64,000 nt of DNA from Paenibacillus sp. Its GTDB lineage: Bacteria; Bacillota; Bacilli; Paenibacillales; YIM-B00363. Under the pieces are notes generated by a model. It saw only the letters and a program-made list of their open reading frames with translations, was not told where the DNA came from and did no database searches. The stretch spans positions 62,001-126,000 of the forward strand of contig NZ_JAPSKE010000010.1 in NCBI RefSeq assembly GCF_031177825.1. Direction: 5' to 3'. Numbering within the stretch: the first letter of the stretch is position 1; each line of letters opens with the position of its first letter. Of the stretch, positions 49,678 to 60,700 are shown in pieces. The position numbers and the translations under genes were made by a program.

Positions 49678-51039
49678 TTGGCTATGCCCGGAAGGAACGA
49701 CCCGTGCCCGTGCGGCAGCGGAAAGAAATTTAAGAAATGTTGCATCGACACCTATCAAGAGGAACGACCGGAGCGACAGACGGCGCCCGAGGCGAACCGG
49801 TTGACGCGGGACAAGCTGCCCGCCTGGATCGACCGCGAGCTGAAGTGGGAGTCCGAGCTGTACCGGCTGCAAGCGCAGCACTACGTCGAGCATGCGGATG
49901 CGGCCTTCGACCCGGAGGACTTGCGCGCATTGGTGCGGTTTTGGCATGATTTCGCGCACGCGACCCGACCGATCTTCCAGAAGTACGGCGCGTTCAGCGC
50001 GGCGCTCGAGTACTTCACCCCGGGCGACGAGGGACGAGGCGTGACGCAGACCCGACTGGCCGCCAAATACGGGGTCTCCTCGGGGACCGTCTCCAAGCGG
50101 TACGCGGAGCTGGCCGATTACGCGGAAGCGCTCGACGCGCCATCTGAAACGGGCGGCGCTTCGCAGCCGAACATGGAGCGTATGTACCGCGATATCGACC
50201 TGCTCTTGAAGGAGCGGCAGATCGAATCGATCGAAGAAGCCGAGGCGTTCGTCCGCGATTACATGGATCGAGCCATGGCCGGGAAGCCGGTGCCGACGCC
50301 GCAAGGCGTCTCCGCTCGCGAGCGGGCGCAGGACTTGCTGTTCGACGCGGCGGACGCGACGACCTCCGCGGAGCGCGTCCGTCTCGCTCGGGAAGCGATA
50401 GCGCTGTACCCGGACTCGCCGGACGCGTACGTCATCCTCGGCGAGGAGAGCTCGGACCTGGAGCAAGCGCGGGCTTACTTCCGCCAAGGCGTCGAGGCCG
50501 GCGAGCGGGATCTCGGAGCGGCGTTTTTCGCGGAAAACGAAGGGCATTTTTGGGGGCTCAGCGAAACGCGGCCCTACATGCGGGCGAAATACAACTACGC
50601 CGAGTTCAGTTGGTACGCCGACGACGTCGCGGAGGCGGAGCGGCACCTCGAAGAGATGCTGCGGCTGAACTTCGGCGACAACATGGGCGCGCGGTATTTG
50701 TTGGCGGCCGCGTATTTGCGGCTCGGCAAGCTCGACGAAGCGGAGGCGCTGTTCGCGCGATTCGAAGACGAAGCGTCCGCCTTCTTCGCTTACGACCGGC
50801 TCGCCTTAGAATTCATTAAGAACGGCGCCTCCTCCCGCTTGAAGCTGTTGTATCAGGCCGCGACGCAAGCGAATAAGCATGCGCTGACGTACCTGCTCGG
50901 GAAGAAGAAGCTGCCGAAGGGCCTTCCGGAGCATTACGTCGCCGGCAGCCCCGACGAAGCGGTGCACTACGTCACGACGCACGCCTCCCTCTGGGCGCAG
51001 CAGCCGAAGCTGCTGCATTGGCTGATGGAGCAGCAGTAA
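49678..51039 (+). CDS. SEC-C zinc-motif protein with HTH and TPR-like repeats
   Basis: The TTG at 49678 is 8 nt after AAGGAGG; an ATG two codons later is possible. The product has 453 residues. RNDPCPCGSGKKFKKCC at the N-terminus is a complete SEC-C zinc motif. VTQTRLAAKYGVSSGTVSKR near residue 122 is helix-turn-helix-like. TPR-like helices run from about 205 to 400 (EAIALYPDSPDAYVILGEES). Such proteins are conserved in Paenibacillaceae; the role is unknown, perhaps an adaptor to ribosomes or SecA-like partners. Confidence 0.85.
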   Translation: MAMPGRNDPCPCGSGKKFKKCCIDTYQEERPERQTAPEANRLTRDKLPAWIDRELKWESELYRLQAQHYVEHADAAFDPEDLRALVRFWHDFAHATRPIFQKYGAFSAALEYFTPGDEGRGVTQTRLAAKYGVSSGTVSKRYAELADYAEALDAPSETGGASQPNMERMYRDIDLLLKERQIESIEEAEAFVRDYMDRAMAGKPVPTPQGVSARERAQDLLFDAADATTSAERVRLAREAIALYPDSPDAYVILGEESSDLEQARAYFRQGVEAGERDLGAAFFAENEGHFWGLSETRPYMRAKYNYAEFSWYADDVAEAERHLEEMLRLNFGDNMGARYLLAAAYLRLGKLDEAEALFARFEDEASAFFAYDRLALEFIKNGASSRLKLLYQAATQANKHALTYLLGKKKLPKGLPEHYVAGSPDEAVHYVTTHASLWAQQPKLLHWLMEQQ

Positions 51040-51042
51040 CGC

Positions 51043-51085
51043 AAACAAGGTCGCCCGGCGAAGTCTCGCTCGGGCGACCTTGTTT
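51043..51085. terminator. Bidirectional terminator between the SEC-C and SLH genes
   Basis: AAACAAGGTCGCCCG pairs perfectly with CGGGCGACCTTGTTT over 15 bp around a 13-nt loop. Confidence 0.92.
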
Positions 51086-51088
51086 GTG

Positions 51089-52825
51089 TTATATGAAATC
51101 TACCCATTGCAGCATCCGCTTCAAGACGACGGCCGCCTGCGCCCGCGTGGTCGATTGCTCCCCGCCGAAGCGATCCGTCGCGACCGCGCCCATGATACCC
51201 GCGGACGAAACCTCCTCGACCGCGCCGCTCGCCCAATCCGGTATGCTTGCCGCATCCGCGTAACGAAGGATCGGGCCCGACGTCGGCTCCGGCTCCGGCG
51301 TCGGCTTGCCGACGAAGGCGAGCGCCCGGGACATGATCACCGCCATCTCCTGTCTCGTGATCGTCTTGTCGGGACGGTACGTGCCGTCCGCATACCCGGC
51401 GATCAGCCCGGCCTTCGCGGCGGCGCCGACCGCACCCGCATGCCAATCGCCGGAGCGTACGTCGCCGAACGTCGCATGCGCCGGCGCCTCGGACAGGCTT
51501 AGCGCTTGCATCAGCATCGCGGCGAACTGCGCCCGCGTGACGGACGCTTCCGGCGCGAAGGTCGTATCCGACATGCCCTTCAGGATGAACTTCGACGCCA
51601 GCAACTCGACATCCGCCTTCGCCCAATGGTTCGTTACGTCCTCGAACGACTTCGACATCGAAGCGACGGCATACACGCTGTTGCCGGGACGCCGCAGCGT
51701 CGCCGTCATTGAATCGCCTTCGCGGGCGAAGCGGGTCGGAACGAAGCGATAGGAAGCCGTCGTTTCGTCATACCAGACGCCGACCGCGTTCGCGTCGATC
51801 TCGCCCGCAGGCAGCGGCAATGATCGCTCTACGTATTCGTTGCCGAAGTCGGCGACCGGTGTCGTCACCCCGCCGGAGGCGACCGCAACCTGGAAATGTA
51901 CACCTCCGGTAAGTAGACTCGCTCCGATGCCTTCCGCCGTCGCCCGCATCGAACGATCCTTATCCGATTCCACGGCCTCCATCGAGAGAATCAACTCCGC
52001 ATCTGCTCCCGTACCGACGCCGAACGTCGACAGCAGGGTCAGCGGCAAACGATACGCCCCCAGCGGGCTTACGACGGATACGTTCCCGCGGTTCGTCCCG
52101 TTGGAGAGGGCCTCCATCGGCAACCGGACCTCGAGCCGGCTCTCGGCTTCCGGGATCCGCACCATGATCGTCTCCCCCGCCTTCCTCTGCTCCGCGATCC
52201 AGGCTTTATCTACCTTCACGCTTGCGGCGGCGTCCTTACCTCCTGCCGCCAATGGTGCTGGAGGCAGCCCCCCGCCGCCCGGACCTCCCGGAGCGCCCCC
52301 CGCCCCTGGCGCGGGTCCGCTCGCGATCGTTATCGTACGCCCTACCTCGGCGTCGGACTGGAACAAGGACGAGTCGGAATCGGAGTACGAAGCGCCCGCA
52401 GTCAAGCGAACGCGAGCTTCCCCGCTTCCGGACTTCGCCTTAAGCCGTACCGTAAACAGAGGCACGTCGCCGGACGCCCCCTCGGATGTCCCGAGTCGTA
52501 CCGCTACGACCCTAAGCTCGCCGCCGGTTTCGTATTGCATGAACGACGCGTCGGAACCGATCGTACCGAATTCGGACCGGAGCGTCGCATCGACGACTTC
52601 CAGGCGATCGGCGTCATACGCTAGCGACGCATTGAATCCTTGCACGTCTTTCCCGCCTTGAACGCCGACGGTAACCGTCGCTGTTCCGCCCGGCGTCAGC
52701 CGCTCGGCGGATACCCCCAATGTAAACCGGGCCGGCTCGGCCGCGGCTGCCTCGACGCTCCCGGAGGCAACGGTCGCCGTCGCGAGAAGGAGGCAAAACG
52801 ATATCAGCATGTTCCTAATAGCCAT
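51089..52825 (-). CDS. S-layer-anchored cohesin-like surface protein (cohesin + 3 SLH)
   Basis: A 578-residue protein. The signal peptide ends near VEAAAAE. Residues about 33-165 form a cohesin-like beta-sandwich (FTLGVSAERLTPGGTATVTV, GFNASLAYDADRLEVVDATL). A Gly/Pro/Ala-rich linker (about 170-200) and a second beta domain follow. Three SLH repeats lie at about 390-575 (FEDVTNHWAKADVELLASKF, FGDVRSGDWHAGAVGAAAKA, YADAASIPDWASGAVEEVSS). SLH repeats bind pyruvylated wall polymer, so it can anchor dockerin-bearing partners. Last gene of the four-gene surface cluster. Confidence 0.88.
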   Translation of the reverse strand: MAIRNMLISFCLLLATATVASGSVEAAAAEPARFTLGVSAERLTPGGTATVTVGVQGGKDVQGFNASLAYDADRLEVVDATLRSEFGTIGSDASFMQYETGGELRVVAVRLGTSEGASGDVPLFTVRLKAKSGSGEARVRLTAGASYSDSDSSLFQSDAEVGRTITIASGPAPGAGGAPGGPGGGGLPPAPLAAGGKDAAASVKVDKAWIAEQRKAGETIMVRIPEAESRLEVRLPMEALSNGTNRGNVSVVSPLGAYRLPLTLLSTFGVGTGADAELILSMEAVESDKDRSMRATAEGIGASLLTGGVHFQVAVASGGVTTPVADFGNEYVERSLPLPAGEIDANAVGVWYDETTASYRFVPTRFAREGDSMTATLRRPGNSVYAVASMSKSFEDVTNHWAKADVELLASKFILKGMSDTTFAPEASVTRAQFAAMLMQALSLSEAPAHATFGDVRSGDWHAGAVGAAAKAGLIAGYADGTYRPDKTITRQEMAVIMSRALAFVGKPTPEPEPTSGPILRYADAASIPDWASGAVEEVSSAGIMGAVATDRFGGEQSTTRAQAAVVLKRMLQWVDFI

Positions 52826-52850
52826 CGTCTACGTTTAAAATCCTTTCCTC

Positions 52851-53516
52851 TCAGTTGAACGCTCGAGGTTCGACTTGCTGCAGCACGTATACCATATCCG
52901 ACTTATCGGCGGTTCCGTCGCCGTTAAAATCGATCAAAGCTCCGCCTGCTCCACGGATCAGACTCAAAGCGCTCTTGATCGAAAATTTCGTCTCGTCCGG
53001 AGATTTCGGCAGCACCGGTCCGACCCAAACCGAGGCGCTCGCTTGCGTATTTTTTTGAATCGAGCTAGACACATAATTCGTGACCGAAATTTGCTCCAAT
53101 TGCACCTGCACGCGCTCCGACGTCAAAGGAATGAACGTCGCCGTCATCACTCTCGAGTTCACAGACGCAGCGACCAACGGCTTATCGTATAACAACGGAT
53201 ATGCTAGTGTCCCCGTCGTTTCGTTGACCGTGCTGCCGCCGAAGGATTGGAACCCCGACGCGAACTGCACCATCGGGTCGCCGTTCGTCTTCTTTGCGAG
53301 CTGCAGCTTCGCCGGGTCGTATCGCAGCCGGAAGGAAATCCCCGCCAGGTTCGCCGCTTCGCTGATCGAAATATGAACGTCGAACGCTTTCCCGACGGTT
53401 TGCTGCTGCGCCGCGGCTGTGATGCTCACCGCCGCCGTCGATTCGGCGGCGACCGCCGTAGCGGCAGGCAGCGCCACCATACTGATGGCGACAAGCAGTA
53501 GGAACCAACTTTTCAT
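52851..53516 (-). CDS. Small secreted cohesin-dockerin protein
   Basis: A 221-residue protein with ATG 53516 behind GGGAGGGAG. A signal peptide ends near AVAAES. The cohesin-like domain spans about 28-165 (VGKAFDVHISISEAANLAGI, RLRYDPAKLQLAKK). The C-terminus has a dockerin-like EF-hand LIDFNGDGTADKSDMVYVLQ, ending VEPRAFN, almost the same ending as the giant protein upstream (IEPRVLQ). Carrying both partners suggests an adaptor between surface proteins. Confidence 0.85.
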   Translation of the reverse strand: MKSWFLLLVAISMVALPAATAVAAESTAAVSITAAAQQQTVGKAFDVHISISEAANLAGISFRLRYDPAKLQLAKKTNGDPMVQFASGFQSFGGSTVNETTGTLAYPLLYDKPLVAASVNSRVMTATFIPLTSERVQVQLEQISVTNYVSSSIQKNTQASASVWVGPVLPKSPDETKFSIKSALSLIRGAGGALIDFNGDGTADKSDMVYVLQQVEPRAFN

Positions 53517-53550
53517 GAATGGTACTCCCTCCCATCGTTACTGTAAGTAA

Positions 53551-53587
53551 CTACAGCCCACATGCCGTTCGTCGGTGTGGGCTGTAG
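53551..53587 (-). terminator. Hairpin after the LRR gene
   Basis: CTACAGCCCACA pairs with TGTGGGCTGTAG over 12 bp, 20 nt after the LRR gene stop. The following tract is only modestly T-rich. Confidence 0.7.
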
Positions 53588-53606
53588 CAGCTACACAAGC
53601 TATGAA

Positions 53607-56600
53607 TTAGACCGGTTCAGGAATCGGGAACGGGATTACGCTTTCGTCCGGGCGATCCGGGTCGATCTCTCGGAAATGAGGAATTAGCACCCGTATATGC
53701 ACGAAAGTTAGATCCTTCAAATCGACGATACCGTCTTCATTGAAATCGAGGAGCTGCTCCGGCGTATATCCGCCGCCTTCGCCACTGCCTTCCCAGTCGA
53801 CGACGGTTCCGAACGCTTTCGCCACTTTCACGAGGTCGGTCACCTCGACGCCAGGATTCTGATCGACATCCGGCCAAACGATCGGCACGTAGAAGTCTGT
53901 CGGTTCCGCAAGCAGATGAACGATGCCTGCGCCGTCCGTCGTTTGCGCTGCCGCAATGCCGAAGTACAACGGCAAACGCCCGCCAGGTTCAGACGTCGGC
54001 TCCGAATCTGTCGAATAGCCTCCGGAATCCGTTCCGTCCGAAAACATATCCCCGGCCTCCGCGTAGATCGTGAAGAGATTCGCCGCGCCCTGGATCGACT
54101 GTCCCTCCGCCAGCTTGCCGGAGACGATATACGTATCTCCGAACCAGAAGTAGCCGGGTTCCACATCCAGAACGAGCGAGCCGTTTAATTTAGATGCGAT
54201 GTCCGCATGAGGCTTAACGCCCAACACATTCCAAAACGGCGCGACTTCGAGTTCGATTCGGAAGCTGCGGGCGTCGTGATCGAGCGACTGCTTCGACACG
54301 GTCGCCTTCACGAATTCGCCCGGACCGACCATCTCCTTGCTGAATTGAATGTCGAACGTTTCGTCAATGGCTGCAACTTCGATCAGAATCGAATCCGATA
54401 CCGTACTGATCTGATTCGAACTTACCTTCACTCGCGCCGTCCCCGGTCCGACCGCCGTCAGCCATCCGTCGGCATCGACCGTGACGACCGATTCATTATC
54501 GGAGGTCCACGTGACAGCTTGGTACGTCGTATTTTCCGGCGTGAACCCATAGCCCAACTGCATATACGTATCGCCTTGCTTCAGCTTCAACGCATCGACG
54601 TTCGGTTTGATTTCTACGGAAGTCGGAAACACCGTCGGCAGCATCGTCTGCACCACGTCGCTAGAAGCGACGAAGCGCGCCGACTCCGAATCCGAGAACT
54701 TCGTCTTGCCGTGCAGGAGCGTAATATCCGTGTGCGGTTGGAACGACTGCAGCACATTAAAGGATACGTCGACGAGCTTTACGTTCTCGCCGTTCGGCGC
54801 GAGCCCCGTTTCCGCATCTTGTAACGAACCTACGACCCGGAGCGTGCTCTCCGGCGTGATGACATCCATCAAGGCGATGTCCGCAGAGCCGGCACTATAT
54901 TCCGGGTTCGCTTGTACGCTGACCACTTCAAACACATTCTTGTCGTACGCCAGCTCGAACTCGAAGCCGTACAAGTCTGGAACGTCTTCCACGCTGATCG
55001 TCACGGAGAACTGATCTCCTGCCGTGACATGCGTCTTCGAAGCTTCGATCGCCGGCGTCGCGTTCCCCGTGAACGGGATGATCGGATCGTGACGAACATC
55101 GATTCCGTACCCTTTAAGCGTTGCGATATCGGCGACCGTCAGGCTGCCCTCCATGAGATCCAAGGGATTGTCGTACATATAAATGTGTGCATATTCCCCT
55201 TGGAACGCGCCGGCGTCGTACATATCCAACAAATCGCCTAGATCCGAAATAAGATTATTATCCAAATCCAGCCCATTCAACGGCAAGCCGACCAACGGGC
55301 TCAAATCGGAAATCGCATTATTGTACAATCGCAAGTCCGTAACGTTGTACGCATACTGCATCCCTTCGAGGTTTACGATTCTACTGCCTTCTCCTCCGTA
55401 CATAAATGCATTCGCCGGAAGGTTCATCATATCCGCGGACGTCAAATCGGCGCTTTCCTGTCCGACGATCATTCGGATGCGGTCGATGAACGCCGGATCG
55501 GTATTATTGATCGGGATTGGCGCGTGCGCCATGAACATCCCCGTCGGCGCGTTCCGCGCCCAATTGTTCGCCGCGTCTACTGCTTCCACCGTATACTTAT
55601 GCTTCGCGCCCGGCGTCGCCGCGACGTCCGTATACTCCCGCGCCGAGCCCGGCAACGACGCGACAGGTTCGCCGTCCCGAAGCACGCGATATTCGACTAC
55701 GCCGTTCGCGTCGTACGCGCCTTCCCATTGAATCGTTAACTCGTTCTCTGTAACGCCGGTAACGCGAAGCGTCTGTTGATAAAAGATGGGCGGTTCCGTA
55801 TCCGCCGGCGGAGCGGACTCGATCGCGTCATGACGCACGTCGACGCCTCGGTCCTTTAACGACTGGATATGATTTGCATTTCCAGTCCCCTCCACCAATT
55901 CCAAGCCGGGAATGTTTTGAATGAATAAGACATCTCCCGAATTGATACCCGCATTCATAACAAGCGGGCTCAAATCCGTGATGTGCGTGGAATCCAGATC
56001 GACTCTCTCCAGCGTACTCAATCCGGTCAATGCTTCGATGTTCGTAATCGGGTTTTCGTCCAACATCGCGCCTCTAAGCATCGTCATGCCGCTTAACGCG
56101 CTAATGTCCAAGATCTCGTTATTCGAGAGATACAAGTAATCCATCGCGGTCATTCCGCTTAACGCGCTTATATCGGAGATCATGTTCCCAGATAAATTCA
56201 ACGTCCTAATGCTCGCCATACCGCCCAAGGAAGCGATGGAGCTAATGTCGTTCCCGCTTACGTTGAGATCCATCAACATAGGAAAACTCCCCGGCGTTAT
56301 GGAAGAGATGTCGGTAATGTAGTTGTTATCGAGCGAAAGCTGGCTGATTCGATGTTTGCTAGTCTCCGATAAGCCGGTCAGCAACGTCTGAAGTCCGCTG
56401 TCCCCCATGTCCAAATCTCTTAGCATGAGGGATCCGATCGTCATCCGATTCACCGCATCGGCCACCAGCGCCATATCGGTCACATTCGTACCGGTAAGCT
56501 CTAAGCTATAGGTTAAATTAGGCAGATTCACCAGGTCTCCGGCATCGATCGCGGAGCCGTAAGCGTTGAAGGTTTGCAACTTCGTCATCCCCGTCATATC

Positions 56601-57533
56601 AGGGAGGTCCATTATCGGATTCGCCGATAACGAGATCGAACTTAGATTGGCAGCGTACTGAATGCCTTCAATATCCGTAATTCCTACTCCCCAAGGAAGA
56701 TGGAAGTACTCGAGCGCCGATAAATCCGTTACCGTTACGTTAGCGGCCGGGTAAACGCCGATTGCGTTCAACGCCTCGCGTACCGCCGACTCCATCTTGG
56801 AGTCGGGGAACGTTACAGCGTCCATCGGCGGCTCTTCGCCGGAGCTGTAAGAATAAGTCGGGCCGTCCGTCGATTCGAGGAACGTGCCTCCCGACGTCTC
56901 CCTGTATATCGCCTCGACACGGTAGTTTGTCACGCCGGAGACGGGATCGGATATGTATGCTTCCGGGAATTCGTAGAAATCAAGATAAGTCCAACTAGAT
57001 TGGTAATTCGTAGAGTAGTACACATTATAGCCTACCAACATCGTCCCGCTTGGACCATCGTTCAACGTAGCGTCATACCAATCCAAGACGACATGCAATC
57101 CCGCCTCGTCTTCGCCGGGACCAATGTTGATCGCCGTCCCGTCCGCCCAAACATCGCCGCTGTATGCCACGAATGCCGGCAGGAACGAAGCCGAAGCCGA
57201 TTGCGAATACTCTATCGCCCCATTATCCAGATGGGCCGCAACGTAAACGGAATAATCCCCCGGCTCCGGCGGGAAATACTCGAAAGAAGTTTCCGCAACG
57301 GTGCCAAGCACATCCCCGCTTCCGTAGACCGCGTACGTTACGACCGCAGGTTCCCCGATATACGGACTCCAAGATACGACCAGACGGTCGTTCGTGGCGC
57401 TCACGGCGACGCTATTCCCCCACTCCCCCTCCGCGTTCGCCGCGCCGGGAGCGACCGGAATCGTAAGTACGCTTACAAGCAACGTAAAGATCAGCAATCG
57501 ATTGATCCAGTTGTACAATATTCTTCTCCGCAT
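53607..57533 (-). CDS. Giant secreted LRR / FN3 / cohesin / Big2 / dockerin protein
   Basis: The ATG at 57533 follows GAGG; a TTG one codon earlier is possible. The product has 1308 residues with a signal peptide ending NAEGEW. Visible order: FN3-like domains (about 35-235), a long leucine-rich repeat region of bacterial internalin-like type (about 260-585; LRTLNLSGNMISDISALSGM), FN3 (about 600-690), a short LRR block (about 705-850), a cohesin-like domain (about 865-1000; LYGFEFELAYDKNVFEVVSV), Big2 (about 1005-1085), a second cohesin-like domain, and a dockerin pair (VDQNPGVEVTDLVKVAKAFG, LLDFNEDGIVDLKDLTFVHI). No catalytic domain was seen; a surface adhesin or scaffold. Confidence 0.87.
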   Translation of the reverse strand: MRRRILYNWINRLLIFTLLVSVLTIPVAPGAANAEGEWGNSVAVSATNDRLVVSWSPYIGEPAVVTYAVYGSGDVLGTVAETSFEYFPPEPGDYSVYVAAHLDNGAIEYSQSASASFLPAFVAYSGDVWADGTAINIGPGEDEAGLHVVLDWYDATLNDGPSGTMLVGYNVYYSTNYQSSWTYLDFYEFPEAYISDPVSGVTNYRVEAIYRETSGGTFLESTDGPTYSYSSGEEPPMDAVTFPDSKMESAVREALNAIGVYPAANVTVTDLSALEYFHLPWGVGITDIEGIQYAANLSSISLSANPIMDLPDMTGMTKLQTFNAYGSAIDAGDLVNLPNLTYSLELTGTNVTDMALVADAVNRMTIGSLMLRDLDMGDSGLQTLLTGLSETSKHRISQLSLDNNYITDISSITPGSFPMLMDLNVSGNDISSIASLGGMASIRTLNLSGNMISDISALSGMTAMDYLYLSNNEILDISALSGMTMLRGAMLDENPITNIEALTGLSTLERVDLDSTHITDLSPLVMNAGINSGDVLFIQNIPGLELVEGTGNANHIQSLKDRGVDVRHDAIESAPPADTEPPIFYQQTLRVTGVTENELTIQWEGAYDANGVVEYRVLRDGEPVASLPGSAREYTDVAATPGAKHKYTVEAVDAANNWARNAPTGMFMAHAPIPINNTDPAFIDRIRMIVGQESADLTSADMMNLPANAFMYGGEGSRIVNLEGMQYAYNVTDLRLYNNAISDLSPLVGLPLNGLDLDNNLISDLGDLLDMYDAGAFQGEYAHIYMYDNPLDLMEGSLTVADIATLKGYGIDVRHDPIIPFTGNATPAIEASKTHVTAGDQFSVTISVEDVPDLYGFEFELAYDKNVFEVVSVQANPEYSAGSADIALMDVITPESTLRVVGSLQDAETGLAPNGENVKLVDVSFNVLQSFQPHTDITLLHGKTKFSDSESARFVASSDVVQTMLPTVFPTSVEIKPNVDALKLKQGDTYMQLGYGFTPENTTYQAVTWTSDNESVVTVDADGWLTAVGPGTARVKVSSNQISTVSDSILIEVAAIDETFDIQFSKEMVGPGEFVKATVSKQSLDHDARSFRIELEVAPFWNVLGVKPHADIASKLNGSLVLDVEPGYFWFGDTYIVSGKLAEGQSIQGAANLFTIYAEAGDMFSDGTDSGGYSTDSEPTSEPGGRLPLYFGIAAAQTTDGAGIVHLLAEPTDFYVPIVWPDVDQNPGVEVTDLVKVAKAFGTVVDWEGSGEGGGYTPEQLLDFNEDGIVDLKDLTFVHIRVLIPHFREIDPDRPDESVIPFPIPEPV

Positions 57534-57712
57534 CAACGTTCCTCGCTATTCGTATAAGAATATGAACCGAAACCGCCACATGACCTGTATCCTAGTTCTA
57601 AAGTGGCAATCCCTAATTATTATACATGACTAAGGTTAGAATTTGGTTAAAAAAATTTCCTGAACCGAGCGATTTCACCTCTATTTCGGTAATTTTCCTT
57701 CCCCTGCAGGCG

Positions 57713-57745
57713 AAACGAAAACGGAGCCCCCGCAAGGGAGCCCCG
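57713..57745 (-). terminator. Intrinsic terminator after the giant NHL/Ig gene
   Basis: Minus strand: CGGGGCTCCC-TTGC-GGGGGCTCCG (10 bp with two wobbles), then TTTTCGTTT. The rest of the 57534-57756 gap is AT-rich leader of the LRR gene with no other clear element. Confidence 0.8.
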
Positions 57746-57756
57746 ACAGAATAACA

Positions 57757-60700
57757 TTATTGTAAAACACGCGGTTCGATCAGCTTTAACACGAACTCGA
57801 TATCGCTCTGATCCATGAATCCGTCCTGATTGATATCGACCAAGACGCCCGAAGTCAAGAAGGCGAACACCTTGTTTATCTCGATTCTTCCGCCGCCGGC
57901 GGCCGGGTTGATCGCTTCGATCAGCGCCGCCCGCTTCGCCGGGGTCACGACTCCCAGGCTTTCCACCGCCGGATTGCCGACGCCCGCCGAGGAGTAGACC
58001 GCCGCGCTCCGAATGGATAACGATGCCGCTGCCGACCATACAATGCTTGCGTCGTTCCCGTTCGGCACCAGCGTCAGCACGACCGTCCGTCCGCTGTCGT
58101 CCGCCGGGTCGACCGCCGCCGAGGTTATCGAAGCGTTCGCCCCGCTTAAGACGAAGCCGTTCGCCGGAATCGCTCCCGCGCGATCGAGCGGCGTCGTAAA
58201 GACGACCGTCACCTTCGTACCGCTTGCGTCGACCGCGGCGTACTTCGCCCGCGGCACGAGGGCGCTCGGCGCAGGCATAATATTGCCTACGACGACGGTC
58301 CGTACCGCCCGATTGCCGGCGGCGTCTTCCGCGTAAACCGTATAGGCGCCGTTCGCCGTAACCTCGAAGTAGCTGCCGAACACCGCTTCTCCGACCGTAG
58401 GGAATGCGTCCGCCGTAAGCTCTCCGGGAGCCCACAGCACGCGTTCAAGCCGATTCCCCGAGCCGATCGCCTCCGCGGCGACGATCACCTTCACCGCCCC
58501 ATAGGTCTGGCTTTCCGGAGCGAGCGCAAGAGCGATAGTCGGAGGATTCCGGAAAATGTTGCCGATGCCCACCGACTGACTCATCGTATTGCCTGCGGCG
58601 TCGGTCACCACGATCGTGTATATGCCCTTCTCCTGAACGACCACTTGCTGCTCCGCTACCGCCGGCAGCGTCGCGACATGGTCGCCGCCGATCCATTGGA
58701 TCGACTGAATCGTATTGCCGTCCCCGTACACCGATACCGATACGGTGACCGTCACATCGCCCGAAGTCGGCGCATCCGGGTTTCTGGCGATCGTAATCGT
58801 CGGCGACGTCACGTAAATATTGTCCACCGTCGTGTAGGCTACCGTCTCGTTCCCCGCCCGGTCCTTGGCATATACCGTATACCAGCCGTTGGCGCTGACG
58901 TCGAAGGCGCGCGTCGCCAGATCGATCGAAGCGCCCGCATCGGCGAAATGCTCCTTCGACAGCGCCCCGTAATCCCACTTCAACGTCTCCAGCGCGTTGC
59001 CGATGTCCGTCCCGTAGACGAACTCGGATACCGACAAGGTTACGCTCTGATTCGTCGGCGCTTCCGTCCCCGCGATCAGCGCAAGTTCCGGAGCTCTCCG
59101 TTCGATGTTGCCGATCGCGATCGTCTGCACCGTCTTGTTGCCGGCCTGGTCGGACAAATAAACCGTGTACGTCCCGTTCTCCGTCGCCTCGAATTCGAAG
59201 GCGTAGTTCTCCGTATACGTCAGCGTCTCTCCGGCCGAAGCGAAATATTCGACAGGCAACTCGCCGTACGCCCACTTCAGCGCTCCAAGCCCGTTGCCGG
59301 AGCCCGTCGTGTAGCCGATCCCCAACACCGTTACATTGCCGTTCGTGACCTCCGTCGTCGTAACCGCGAGCGATGCGGTCGGAACCTCGCGGAAGATGTT
59401 ATGAATGATTACGGTTTTCAGCGTCGCGAGTCCGGATGCGTTCGTCGCGTAAATCGTATACGTTCCGTTCTCGGTCACGTCGAACGAATACATGCCGTCC
59501 TCACCGCGCGTAAGCGTCGTGCCGCCGATCGCGAAATCGTCGGCATTCCGGACGCCCGCGGCCCACTTCACGATCGTCTCGTCCGCAGCGGTTACTCGAA
59601 TCTCCACGTTCCCATTGGTCGGGGCTAGCGGACTCGCCGTCCAAGACAGCTCCGGCGCGGTCGCCGCGACGCGGATGAGGAACGTCTCGAACGTCTCGTT
59701 CCCGAGGCTGTCCGTCGCGCGGAACCGAAGCGCGTATTCCCCGGAGACGCTGAACGGCTGCAGCGCGTTAATGGGCTGCCATTCTCCTCCGTTGACGGAG
59801 AAATCTACGGTCGGAACCGCCCCGTTGTTGTCGCTGTAGTGCATCTCCTTCAGCAGTACGGTTTGGTTCGCCAGCTGCCCAGACGCGTAGTCGGAACCGT
59901 CTTCGGTCTTGAAGGAGACGGTCATCGTCGGTCCCGTCCGGTCGATCCGAACCCACTGTTGGATTTCGCCGACGTTCCCCGCCTCGTCGATCGCCCGGAG
60001 CGTTACGAGATGCTCGCCTTCTTCGTCGATCTCCAACGCTCCTTCGAGCGGAGCCGGAACGGATCCGTCGACGGCATATTCCGTCCGCACAGGCGATCCG
60101 GAGCCGTCCCCGGCGGAAGCCGCGAGCCGCACGCGCTGCGTCGTCCATTCGCCGCCCGCGTAAGGCAGGCCGTCTTCCGTCGTCGCCGCCGCCGTCAGCA
60201 GCGGGGCGGTCGTATCGATCCGCACGTCGAAGGATGCGGTTTCGATTACATTTTCCGATTGGTCGTAGGCCTTGAACTTCACCATATATTCGCCGTCGGC
60301 GGACAAGACGATCGACGCGCTCTCCTCCCACGTCGCCCCGTCATTCGCGGATGCCTCGACGCGAGCGATCTCGCTCTCCCCGTCCGTCGGCTCGAACGTC
60401 GCTTGGACCGGATGTCTCGTCCAGGCGCCCGGACTGTACCCTATCCCACCGCTAAGGAAAGACACCGCATATGTCGGCGGCGTCGCGTCGACCCGGAACG
60501 GATCCGTCACGACATGCGCGGTGTTGCCGCGGTCGTCCTTCGCCTGAAGATGCAAGTACCAGATGCCGTCCGCCGTCCGTTCGATCGCGTCCCCGCTCGC
60601 GAACGCCGTCCACCCCGATGCCGGCGTCTCGGGCGACGACGACCAAGCGTACAGGAAGCTGCTGTCGTTCAGCGGTCTTCCGTACGTCGTTTGCGCGACC

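Noticed and set aside
53607..57533. Catalytic carbohydrate-active domain in the giant LRR protein
   Set aside because: Only LRR, FN3, cohesin-like, Big2 and dockerin-like segments were seen; no glycosidase or lyase motif.
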